DNA from: Mycoplasma testudineum
GTDB lineage: Bacteria > Bacillota_I > Bacilli_A > Mycoplasmatales > Metamycoplasmataceae
Length of the DNA: 64,000 nucleotides
Direction of reading: 5' to 3'
Assembly (NCBI RefSeq): GCF_002245785.1
Contig: NZ_NNCE01000003.1
Coordinates: 1 to 64,000 of the forward strand
In this document: in pieces, positions 53,594-64,000 of the stretch
Layout of the letters: every line of letters starts with the position of its first letter
How positions within the stretch are numbered: the stretch's first letter is position 1
Notes under the pieces: model-generated
What the model was told of the DNA's origin: nothing
Seen by the model: only the letters and a program-made list of their open reading frames with translations
The model's database searches: none
Program-made: the position numbers and the translations under genes

Positions 53594-55597
53594 TTAGACT
53601 TTTCAGCGAATAAATCTAGGTCGATTTAGATACGTAATTATTCGTTCTCTATAAAGCTTAGTTCTTTGAATGTAATGAACAAATAATGTTTGTCCAATTG
53701 TTCAAATAGCTCCGATTATTCAGTAAATTTGGACTCCGGCTTGTAGAATCAATGTTACAATCACAAAAATAATCATCATAATGTTTTGCATTTTGTTTGA
53801 TTTTTTAAGTGATTGCTGTTCAAAAGCATTCGTTCTTTCTTTTAGCCTTCGCCTTGCTAACAATCTTGGTAATATTTGACTGGCAATTTGGAATGCTGCA
53901 GCAACAATCATTATTCCAAGATATTGTCATTGCTGATCATTTAAAATCGCTTGGTATGATGTAGTAGCAAAGTTAATTCCTAAAATTTCATTTGATTTCA
54001 TTAATGGAATTGACTGAATAACTCTTCAAACCGCTAGGAAAATCGGAGTAGTATAAAGTATTGAAATAAATGTGTCGGACGTGCTTATACCGGCCTTTTT
54101 ATACATTTCTTGAATCTCACGATTTTTTCTAGCACTCATTGTTTTATTGCTTTTATCATATTGTGCGTACTTAGCTTCAATTTTTGCTTTTCTACTATTC
54201 ATATCTTGCATACGTTGCTGACTAAATACGGCTCTAAATGTAAATAGAAACACTAATAATCTTGTTAATAAAACAACAATTATAATCGCTAATATAATAC
54301 CTCAACCGCTTGCACCAAGTGGTGTAGCAATTGCTGAAGTTAATTTAGCAACCGGGAAAATAACTAATGCATAAAATGGTCCAAATTTTCATGCTTCTTC
54401 TCAAGTAACAATTGGATCTTGCACAGCTGTAGAATAACCATAATTACCAAATGAATCAAAATTACTTAAACCAGCTACTGAAGTAACACTTCCTATTGAA
54501 GAATTTGTTGCATTAGAAAGTGAAACAGAATAAGCTGCATCTCTTAATATGTTGTTCATTGAAGTTAATGTTTTTAAAGCAGCTGCTTGCGAAGCACTAA
54601 GTTCAATTTGTGATTCAATAATATTTGAATTAGATAAACTTGTTGTGTAATTATTGTTATTGCTAATTTGTTCAATTAACTCAGCAACAGTTTGATTTTG
54701 TCCAGTAATTGTAGTTATATTTTGTAATGAATTCTTAGTTAATAAGAATCTATAAACTGTTTCTACAACATCACGATTATATTGTTCAACAATTGAAGCA
54801 TTATTCATATCTAACTGTGCTCTTAGTAAATATGGTTTAACTAAAACATAATTATTAGCATCATTTAATCTAAGAGTTAGAGAATTAGGAACAAATGAAT
54901 TAGCTATTGTACTAAAAGCATAAATGTCAGAATATGTTTCATAAAGTCTTTGGTAAGAAGTGAAATTACTATTGAAAAATAAATATTGTTTATTTCCGTT
55001 TGCTAATTCTCGATAAAAGATTGCAGAAGGGTTGTTTTTAACATCTGTAACTTGGTTTGCAATAAATTCGCCATTTTGGTTCATGTAAAAGTTCAAATTG
55101 ACAGTATTAAAATTAACATTTTGATTGTATGACAATTCAACAGCTGAAGTTTTAACTCCTAATTGACCAAATTGTCCACCGTTAAGTGCATTTTGATCAG
55201 CTAAAGCTCTAATAATATTTTCATCTTGCTGTGCAATATTGATTCTAGCTTTACTTACTATTAGGGCTGTATCGTTATTTATAACATTTTGGTTATTTGA
55301 ATTAGTTACTGTTGGTGTAGAATTTTCTGGATCATTAGTAACGAAAACATTTGTATGCGGAGTAATATTACTTGTACTTCCATAGAATTCCACACCTTGC
55401 CCTGATTGGGTAGTTGTGCTTATAACAAATGACTGAACACAGCCTGTTAATGTAATTCCTGCTAAAAAAATATATAGAAAAATTTTAAGAACGAACAATA
55501 CTCTACGAAATATTGTTTTACGTTCTTTTTGAGGATTTTGATTTGGCTTTTGAGTAAAAAAATCATAATTTTTTGATCTTTTATTTGACTGTGCCAT
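53594..55597 (-). CDS. yidC: Membrane protein insertase YidC/OxaA
   Basis: Inserts and folds membrane proteins. The 667-residue protein has a cytoplasmic Lys-rich start, a lipobox LAGITLTGC (Cys53), and about 340 extracellular Asn/Thr-rich residues before the conserved core. The core begins near GPFYALVIFPVAKL and has the RAVFSQQRMQDMNSRKAKI loop, the LYTTPIFLAV helix and a basic tail. Three TGA codons are Trp. The start lies within the end of rnpA (17-base overlap). The order rpmH-rnpA-yidC is the classic one. Confidence 0.93.
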
Positions 55598-55916
55598 TTC
55601 TTATCCTTTCTAGTAATTTTATTAACTCATTTTTTCTTGTTTGAAAGTCGAGTTTCAAAAACTCTTTCCGGCTTATTATTACTAATGTCTTTTTAATTTC
55701 ACTATAGTAAGGATATTGGCCCAATATTGCTTTGATAACCCTTTTATTATAGTTTCTCTGAACTGCATTTGCGAATTTTTTGGGTATGCTAATACCAACT
55801 CTGAATTCATCACTTTTTGCATAGTAAATAACCATATATTTGTTTGAAATTTGCTTTTTACTATCAATTATTTTTTGGAATTCTCAATTCTTACGCAGCA
55901 TGTAGCGTTTTTTCAT
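55581..55916 (-). CDS. rnpA: Ribonuclease P protein component
   Basis: The 111-residue protein subunit of RNase P. It shows VGISIPKKFANAVQRNYNKR, the family RxxxKR-type signature with the basic RNA-binding helix, and KTLVIISR. The N-terminal region needs TGA = Trp at residue 11. It follows rpmH by nine bases. Confidence 0.93.
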
Positions 55917-55925
55917 TAGAATTTA

Positions 55926-56072
55926 TTATTTATCAGAAACAGTTAATTGTTTTCTACCTTTTGCTCTACGAGCTTTTAAAACTTTTCTACCATTTTTGGT
56001 AGCCATTCTTGCTCTGAATCCGTGTGTTTTTACGTGTTTTCTTTTCTTTGGCTGGTATGTACGTTTACTCAT
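55926..56072 (-). CDS. rpmH: 50S ribosomal protein L34
   Basis: The 48-residue protein reads [20 protein letters not shown] and then [20 protein letters not shown] with a short tail, a standard L34. The start follows CGGAGTG. It heads the rpmH-rnpA-yidC transcript. Confidence 0.97.
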   Translation of the reverse strand: MSKRTYQPKKRKHVKTHGFRARMATKNGRKVLKARRAKGRKQLTVSDK

Positions 56073-56213
56073 AATCACTCCGATAATTTATTTTTTTAAT
56101 TAGCATTTTTGCTAAAAGTGTATTAATTTTACAATTATTAATATCAAATAATTAAAATTATTGACTTATAAATTTTATCATAGCTAAGCGAATTTAATCA
56201 ATTCAAATTTTGG

Positions 56214-57035
56214 TTAAATTAGCCCTTCAATAAAACTTGAAATTGCATCAGTTTCATTGTCGCCTATCACTATATTTGCTATGTCTTTAACATCTTGTCC
56301 TGCATTGCCCATAGCAACTCCAATATCTGCATTTTTAATCATTTCAAGATCATTTCCACTATCTCCAAAAGCAACAGTAGTCATATTTTTGGTTGATAGA
56401 TGATTTTTAAATCATATTAATGAATTACTTTTATTTGTTCCTAATGGATTAATATCAACATAAATATGGTTTGTTAAAGTAACTTCGACTTTACCTTGAA
56501 CATCGCTTTTTACTTTTTTAATTATTTCAGCTGCTTTTAAAGGATTGTGTCTCAAAGCCATTTGAGTAATTTTTTCTTTTTTATTATAAATAGCATCATC
56601 AAATACATTTAAAGAAACGTTATTAGCAATATGTAAATCCATTGGGTATTTTGGATCAAGCATATTTTTATGTACTTCATTATCAAAATATACGTAACTG
56701 TTTTTATTAGTATCAAGATAAAAAATCATTTTTTCACTTAATGCAGTTTCTTTAGCTAAATCATAAATAGATGGATCTATTTCTTCTTTTATCTCAAAAT
56801 GATTTTCAATATTGTCAACTATAACATTACCGTTATTGCAGATAAAAAAATCGACAAATGGTATTAATTCTTGAACAGGTTTTGTTTTTATAAAACTTCT
56901 ACCTGTAGCAATAGCAATTTTGTGACCTTTTGATTTTGCTTTTTGAAGTGTTTGGATATTTTTTTCTGAAATTGAATTATCTGACTTAAGCAAAGTTCCA
57001 TCTAAGTCAAATATAAAAATTTTTAATTCGCTCAT
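56214..57035 (-). CDS. HAD-superfamily Cof-type hydrolase
   Basis: A 273-residue phosphatase with HAD motif I FDLDGTLLKSD (Asp9 nucleophile region), motif II IATGRS, and motif IV VAFGDSGNDLEMI. A C2-type cap lies between. Substrates of Cof-type enzymes are sugar phosphates or nucleotides and cannot be told from sequence. One TGA is Trp. ATG 57035 is preferred; TATGAT ends seven bases upstream, and an upstream ATG would add an atypical hydrophobic start. Confidence 0.92.
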
Positions 57036-57042
57036 AAGTAAT

Positions 57043-57048
57043 ATCATA
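57043..57048 (-). promoter_or_regulatory. -10 box of HAD hydrolase (leaderless)
   Basis: TATGAT seven bases before ATG 57035; a weaker match than the others. Confidence 0.3.
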
Positions 57049-57074
57049 ACCAAAAACAATATTTAATTAAATTA

Positions 57075-57106
57075 AAAACTGTCTCCGTTTCAATAAAGAC
57101 AGTTTT
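57075..57106 (-). terminator. Terminator of dps
   Basis: Nine-base arms AAAACTGTC (57075-57083) and complement (57098-57106), T-rich on the minus strand. Confidence 0.8.
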
Positions 57107-57112
57107 CGATTT

Positions 57113-57532
57113 CTAACCAATATTTTTTGAATACATTCAGATTGTTTTATCTAAAAACATGAATAATTCATCAAGAAGAGGTTGTTCTGTTGGACCTCAA
57201 TCGATATTAGTTGTTTGCTCTAGTAAAAATTTTGCATCTTTAACAACAGTTTTACAAATTTTCATTTGGCTAAAGTCATTAGCTTCAATTTCTTCAATTC
57301 TGCTTGCTTTTAAAATGTCAGATAATCTTGCATATGCTTTTTCATTTTGCATAATTACTTTTTCTGCAAATTCATCGACAAATTCAAGTACTTTTTCAGC
57401 TAGTTTATCTAATTCTTCGTGAATTTCGAAAAACATTATATCTTTAATATGTCAGTGAAAATTTTTAATTTTCTGATATCAAACTGTTAAATCAGCTTGT
57501 ATTTGTAATAGTTCGTTAGTGTTTTTGTTCAT
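57113..57532 (-). CDS. dps: Dps/ferritin-like DNA-protection protein
   Basis: A 139-residue Dps-family protein that probably binds iron and guards DNA from oxidants. NFHWHIKDIMFFEIHEELDKL holds the conserved His-Trp-His iron-site region, and EFVDEFAEKVI is the paired metal helix. Three TGA codons are Trp. TAAAAT ends six bases before the ATG. It has its own terminator. Confidence 0.82.
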
Positions 57533-57538
57533 ATAAAA

Positions 57539-57544
57539 ATTTTA
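57539..57544 (-). promoter_or_regulatory. -10 box of dps (leaderless)
   Basis: TAAAAT six bases before ATG 57532. Confidence 0.45.
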
Positions 57545-57699
57545 CTTAAATCAAAGTCAATTATCAAAAATTATCTGTTTTATCACAAAGACAAATAATG
57601 GTTGCTTCTGAGTTGCATCTTTGGCTATTTTAAATTAACTTTTTTGATAAAATAATGGGCAATATTGGGCAAGTGATTTACAATCGGGAAGGAAAAATA

Positions 57700-60600
57700 A
57701 TGAAGAAGTTATTTAAAGAAGCGTTTCATTCGCTTAAAAATAATAAATTCATGATTCTTTTACTTACTATAATTACTTTACTTAGTTCAGGATTACTTAC
57801 GGCACTTTTTAATGTTAGAGATAGTTATATTAACCAATATAGAAATGTTGAAACGGTTTCAAAATTACATGATTACACAGTAGATTTGGATTTGCAAGCA
57901 AATGGTTCACTACCTGAAAGCGGAACATATTTAAAATCTGAAACAGTTTTTAGTTTGGCTAGACCAACTGCTGAAAGAAAAGTTTTAAATTTTAATTCAA
58001 GTTATGTTTTATTAAATATTTTGCTTGATATTGATTCTAACATGTATATAAATACAACTGATTTAGAACAATATTTTAATGAAAGTAAAACTTCAAATGA
58101 AGTCGTTGTCGATAGAAATAATAACACTATAACATTTGCTAGTGGCTATGTTATGAAATTGTATAATTTGAGCGGTCAAAACACTTACAGTGTTGCTAAA
58201 ACTAATTATTCAATTGATTCAAATACTGAATTTAGTTTTGATAAAAAATATTTTTTAAGAGAAATTGCAAATTTGAATTTAAAAAATATTGATAATGATT
58301 TTTTGTCTAATGTTGGTTCGATATATTTAAACATTAGAACAAAAGAAGCTTCATTAAGCGTTGCAAAATCAGTGCAATGACAAAGAAATAATGAATTACT
58401 AGTTGTTGAAGGTCAAAATTTAGCAACTATTTTAGGGTATAAATTAAATTCTGATGGCTACTACTATTTTGATGCAACAATCATGCCAGGAATTAATATT
58501 GAAAATCATTTTATTAACAATGATCAAAGCATACTTAATTATGCTTCTAGTTTTAGTGGTAATTTTAAATTAACTTATTTAACCACGCCTTTAAATATCC
58601 AAGGTGATCAACTTTTTATTAGTCAAGGTCAAACATTTAATATTCCGCAATCAGCAATTCAATCAAGTTTAATTAAAACTGAATATTTAAGAACTAATTA
58701 TGATTTCAATTATAACAACGGTAATGAATACACTGGAGTATATAAAACTATAGCTGATAAAATTAATGATGGCAGTGAATATCAATCATTAAAAAGCGGC
58801 TATTTTTGAAAAAAACGAATTGTTGAATACATAAATGGCACACAAGTTTTGAGTACAGACTATGTTTTAAATTCAAATGACATAAATCAAGAAATTGTTT
58901 CTTCATCACAACCAACAAGCACTTCAATTTTTCAATTAGAAAATTTTGCAAATCTTAATCGACTTGAATATTCAGCAAGAATTGGTGAACTTAGTGATAC
59001 AAGCGTTGTTGAAAAATTAGATAGTGCATTTCAAAGTTCAGCAGTAGCTGCTTTAAGAAATACAGTTATTCAAAAAGTTGGTGAATATGCTGGCAAGTCA
59101 AACATTGGTTATCGTCAAACTACAGTACTTAATTTGCTTGTAGAAGACAAAGATGGAAATAACCAAAATTATAGTTATCTTTTTGTTAATACCGGTAATG
59201 AAAATGCAGTGGTAGCTTCTGTAGTAACTGGTGTAGGTAGGTTAATTCAAGAAAGCGAAAAAAATACTCTTAATACTAACGATAGTAAAGATTCTGAATT
59301 TTTTAGAAAAGAATTTGTAAATCCAGCAGCTGCAGGTAAATTAGCTTATGACATGTTAGTTTCAAATACATATGTTGATCCAACTTATTTAAAAGTTAAA
59401 TTATTTTGAGAAACAGCTGAATTTATCCACGAAGGACAAAGCCAAAAAGCAGAAGAACAAAAGATTGTTCAAATTGTTAAAATTGATGATCCAGATCAAA
59501 AGTACGGAGTGTTTTTACAAAGAACAGGAGATTTTGAATTCTTTTTCTTAGCAACTAAAAAAGGTGATGTTTGAGTTGAAGAAAAGAAAATAAATGGACC
59601 TGATTTTATTCCTTGAATAGTGGAAAATAACTTTTCACTTGATGCAACTCATGACGGTCCTTGAGCTAAAGTAAATGGTGATTTAATAACAATTCCAACT
59701 TATTTAGTAACCATTAAACAAGATGCTGTAGTTGAATTAGCTAAGACAGGAAAATTAACAATTGCAGCTAGAAGTATTAAAGATAATTTATTTAAAACAT
59801 CATTAGTTACTGAAGGTTTTTGAAGTAGTGAAAATGTTGATCTATTTGTTGATTCAGGAGTAAGAGCAATTATTGAAAATGACGTTGGTTCTTTAATTGC
59901 AACTACATTCAATCCTAATGCAATACCTAAATTAGCTTCTGACATAATTTACAACATTGTTAACAATCATGGAGAAGAAGCATTTGAAAATTTATTTACT
60001 AAAATAATTGACAATCTTTATACAAGAATTGAATCAAGTGGTTCAAGTATTTCTGAACAAAAAAAATACATAAAAGAACAATTAGATAATGTTTCAATAT
60101 TTACAGGTTATTTAAAACTTAACCTATTTTCAAATTTACCTTTAGGTTTATCAATTGAGCAAATATTAGAATATATTAAAGATCCAAAAGTGTTCTTAAC
60201 TATAATTAAAAATTTAATTATTGCAATAAATTGAACAGAATATACAGCCGAAGTTAGAGACTTTTATAATAATGTTTGAAACAAATATATCGATGATAAA
60301 AAAACACTTCAAACTGATTTAAATCTACTTTTACCTTTGTTAAAAAATTTAGATACAACTGTTTTTAAAGATTCATTTAAAACAATTATTAATAACATAG
60401 ATTTGAATGCTTTATTAAATCCAGAATTAGAAAATTCACTTTATCAAGTCGCTTTAAAAAATAATAATGTTACAGAATTAAACCAACTTAAATCACTATT
60501 GATTAAATTGCAAGGTTCATCAGAACAAAGTCCTTACGAAAATATTAATTCAGCTTTAAACCAATTTATAGACATTTGAGATGTTGATGCTTTTGTTTCA

Positions 60601-63600
60601 CTTATTTTAGCTAATGCTAATTACAAAGATTTTAAATTCAACAGCGAAGGAATTACATATCGAGCTTTATCATTAGAAAAAGAATCAGTTTTAGCCGCTT
60701 TAATTAGTAGTATTGTTAATCGCTCAAATTCAAATACAGGAAATAATGAAAAGCAATTTAAAGAGATAATTATTAGATTGCTTAATTTAAGTGATGCCGG
60801 AGTTTTTAACGACATAATTGGATACATTCCTGATTTTTCTAATTCAAATAAAATTGGTATTGCTGATTTAGGTTTATTAGGAAGTGCACTTTCACAACTT
60901 ACAAATAAAGTAAATGTCAACAATACAAATCCAGTAAATACATCTACTGAAAATAGTACTTTAATCATAACCAATAACAACAATTGAAATAATTTTAGAC
61001 TTACTTCTAACAATTTTATTAATGCCTTAAGTAATAAAGAAACTTTATTAGAAATTGAAAAAAATTGAATCATTTCAAACATTTGAGATATACCAGAAAT
61101 TACTATTGAAAATTATGATGCAATCATTAAAAAAATTGAAGAAGAAATAGCATATAGATCAGCATATGTTTTCGAGCAATCACAAAATAACTTTGCAACT
61201 TTAACAAATATTGCTTTAAATACAACAGCCGATGATGAAATTTATAATCAAGCCAAAAATGAGATTTTAAAAAATGCACCAGTAAGTATTGTTTACGAAG
61301 ATGGCAATTTAAATCTAGATGCTGGTAAGTTAAGCTCGCCTTTATATTTTTTAATTTTGAAATTAAAGTACGCTTTTAAAAATGATTTAGATACATTTAA
61401 AACTGAATATAAAAAGATAGCTGATTTAATTTTTAATAGTTCAAGAAATAGTCAAACATTGCAACTTACTTTTGAAGCAGAATTTTTAAATCTTATTAAT
61501 TCATATGATCTTTATCCAGATACAAGCGATAATATTACTTTAGAAACTAATTTTAAAATTTCCAAATCTTTAGCATCTAACCGAAGATTAAGTAATGAAT
61601 TATTTCAAAAAGATTCTAGTGGTAATTTTTTAAATTCATCATTTAATAATTGAATGAATACATTACATGATGAAACTAAAAAATTAATATCAGCCGATCC
61701 TAATTTATTTGTTGAAACAATGGGAATGTGAGCTGCATTATATAATTATCATCCTGGGGTAATTAATACATTTAGATATGATGTAAATAATACAAATACT
61801 AAAAATTTATACAACTATATTGTTGATTTAGAAAATGTAGTTTTTAGTAACGAAAATGTTTTTGTTCGTATTTTAAATGATGCTAATTCAAGTTGAAACA
61901 CTGGTAGATTATTAAATCTAATTAGTCTTTCATCAACTTTAGTAAATCCATTAATGAATGCAATACTGCCTCAAGTAACTTTATGATTTATTGCCGATAT
62001 TGCTGCTCATCCTAATTCAGCTGCTGAAGAATTAGTTAATAGAGCTAACTTAGCTTATATTGTCAATAATAAGTTAATTAATTTTAGTTCTTTAAATTTT
62101 GATGAAATTAAAGAACTAATTGTGCAAATGCTTAATCCTAGTCAAATTTCAAATGTAGCTGATAATACAAATAGTAATTCTGCTAACGTAATTGAAACGG
62201 AAAACCCGCGTGCATTTGTGTTAGATTATGCTTATTTAATCGATAGAGGAATATTACAAAATAACGATAATTCTCAAAACATTTTACCTATTTTTGGAAT
62301 TCAACCAAATACCCTTTTTAATGCTCTATTAAGCGCCTTTGCACAATTAATAGAATTTGGTCCAACTGTAGTTTCATATTCTAATTCTGCTTCATCTGTA
62401 ATTAAATTAAACGAAAGCTTTATGCGTGCAAATAATTTAACAGCATACACAGGAACACTTCCAGCTGATCCATCAGAAATGAGCGACTTTTTTGTAAAGA
62501 ATGCAAACGAGAAATTTATTTACGAAATCTTAGGAAATAAATATGTAATTGTAGGTTCAGATACTACAGGTGATTTACTTTATCCAGTTCTTGATGAAAA
62601 TAATTTACAAGTTAATACAAAATATCAAGCTATTGTTTTTGTAAATCAATATGGCTGAGATAAAGCTACAAAAAGCAGTAATTCTGCTATAAAAAATTAC
62701 TTGCTTGTAGCAAATCAAACAGGGGTTTCAAATGAAGATGCTGTTAATAATGTTAAAGCAATCATTAATGAATCTAGAGGTGTAGAAGGCGGACTTGAAA
62801 AAGTTTATTTAGCTAATGTAACCGACCCTATTAACCCCGAAAGAGCTTTAAGAAGCCGTGTACCTTCAAATTTATTTTCGGCAATTTTAAACTTTAATTT
62901 AGCAGTTGTTATCTTTTTACTTTTTTTAATGGCTGTAGCTTTTGTCTTTGCAATTAGAAGATACATCAATAATAAAAGTGCAGTATTTGGGATATTAGTA
63001 TCGCAAGGTTATAGTAATAATCAAATTGCTTTATCTGCACTTCCAGTAGCACTTGTTACTACATTATTAGGAAGCATTACGGGTTATTTAATTGGAAGCT
63101 TTTTTGTTGGAAATTTAACATCTTTATTACAGAGTTTTTGAACTAATCAGCCCACACCTGTGTTATTTAGTTTTTTGTCTTTTAGTCTTGCTTTAATTGT
63201 TCCGATTCTCTTTGTTGTTATTCTTACTTATTTAAGTGTATATCTAATATTGCGTAAAAATCCACTTCAGTTGATGAACGGTCAGTCGAATTTAGTATTT
63301 GCTAATTTGGTAAGAAATGTAAGTACTAAATTTAGAAAAAATAAAATAACAACTAAATTTAGTGGAGCTTTATTTTTCAATAGTTTTTATCGTTTAATTT
63401 GGTTAGTTGGTTCTGTTGTATTATCTATAGTTGTTTTCTTAACAAGTATAAGTTCACAAACAACATTTAATAATTCCATTGAAAAAACTTTTGAAAATAG
63501 GAAATATGCATATAAGCAAGATTTAGTTAGTCCAACATCACAAGCTGGAGCATACAAAAGTTTTGATCCTAGTTCAATTAATAATAATGTTTATGTTCCA

Positions 63601-64000
63601 ATTGGTTTAGCGCCAGAAGCTAATACAAATTATGGTAATTATTTTGCTCCTGGTTTTAGTGAAATTACTAACGCTTCGGCAAGTAATGATAGATTTACAA
63701 ATGGTAATCCAACTGAAAATGATATCCATATTGTTTCTAAAGCTTCAGCAGACATATTACTGCAAGGTGTTGTAACAATAAATCCTTGATCAACAGGGTT
63801 TTCTCAATTGCCAGCTTCATTTAAAAGCAAAATTGATTCAACACTAGAATCAATTGCAACTAAATTAATGTTTTATCAAAATAGAACTGGGTATAAATTT
63901 ATTTTAAATCAAAGTGAAAATGAAGTTTTATTAGGTGCGGCTCCATATCTAGATCAAGATGAAAAAACTCATAGTTATTTTGTCTTTGGTCCTAGTGCAG
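57700..64000 (+). CDS. Giant FtsX/MacB-type ABC transporter permease, partial
   Basis: One uninterrupted frame of 2100 codons running off the right edge, with over ten TGA codons as Trp. It begins with a short basic segment and one membrane helix (about 15-37), followed by some 1690 extracellular residues that are Asn/Leu-rich with no recognised domain. About residues 1725-1860 form an FtsX-like unit: three helices with YINNKSAVFGILVSQGYSNNQI between the first two, matching the K-E-x-G-x-L-x-A-x-G loop of MacB/FtsX permeases. Another helix follows near 1900. The start follows GGAAGG. An ATP-binding partner is expected outside the window. Confidence 0.8.

Noticed and set aside
59431-59440. TTATCCAC-like DnaA box
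   Set aside because: A single occurrence inside a coding region, no cluster and no dnaA nearby.
60621-61082. 153-codon minus-strand frame inside the giant permease gene
   Set aside because: It is a mirror frame of an AT-rich coding region; the plus frame is open through the whole area.

Overview
The window comes from a mollicute, most likely a mycoplasma of the hominis group (Mycoplasmopsis-like). It is strongly A+T rich, and nearly every recognisable gene stays open only if TGA is read as tryptophan. Other mollicute signs are lipoproteins with a Ser-Cys or Gly-Cys lipobox, a thymidine kinase/RecR/DnaX style core gene set, arginine deiminase, and an Opp transporter with the enlarged OppF known from mycoplasmas. 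All gene coordinates below use TGA = Trp, so several genes are single long frames that look broken under the standard code. The species cannot be named from the sequence alone.

Layout. 1-963: decayed IS256-type transposase, terminators and a short diverged repeat. 989-4558 (minus): rluD-like, scpB, scpA, plsC, acpS, UPF0154 protein. 4636-5287: tdk and tRNA-His. 5462-7042 (minus): two tandem paralogous membrane proteins of unknown function, one with a frameshift. 7205-13002 (minus): replication/recombination cluster holB-tmk-recR-ybaB-dnaX and a YwaF-like membrane protein. 13121-22467: gap, fmt, uvrB, a degenerate NagB-fold protein, coaD (plus), secA, tig. 22789-25859: tRNA-Arg, a subtilisin-like exported protease interrupted at an A8 tract, and an overlapping lipoprotein. 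25917-36704 (minus): extended oligopeptide transporter operon (35-codon sORF, hairpin, oppA, oppB, oppC, oppD, oppF, small membrane protein, lipoprotein). 36932-37543: azoreductase-like flavoprotein. 37623-45154: complete sialic acid catabolism (nanE, ROK kinase, sodium/solute symporter, YhcH/NanQ, nanA, divergent RpiR regulator, nagB, nagA). 45297-47101: exported protein plus overlapping lipoprotein, unknown. 47242-53483: membrane protein, thrS, trpS, rsmG, prs, arcA. 53594-56072: yidC, rnpA, rpmH. 56214-57532: HAD phosphatase and Dps. 57700-64000: a giant FtsX/MacB-type permease running off the right edge.

How the genes work together. The nan/nag block would import sialic acid and convert it through ManNAc, ManNAc-6-P, GlcNAc-6-P and GlcN-6-P to fructose-6-P for glycolysis, of which gap is also present. 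Opp imports peptides, which surface or secreted proteases such as the S8 protein could supply. SecA, YidC and trigger factor form the export and folding route for the many lipoproteins. A recurring feature is a -10 box (TATAAT or TAAAAT) ending 6-7 nt before the ATG with no Shine-Dalgarno, indicating leaderless mRNAs for about a dozen genes; genes inside operons usually have AGGAG-like sites or start/stop overlaps.
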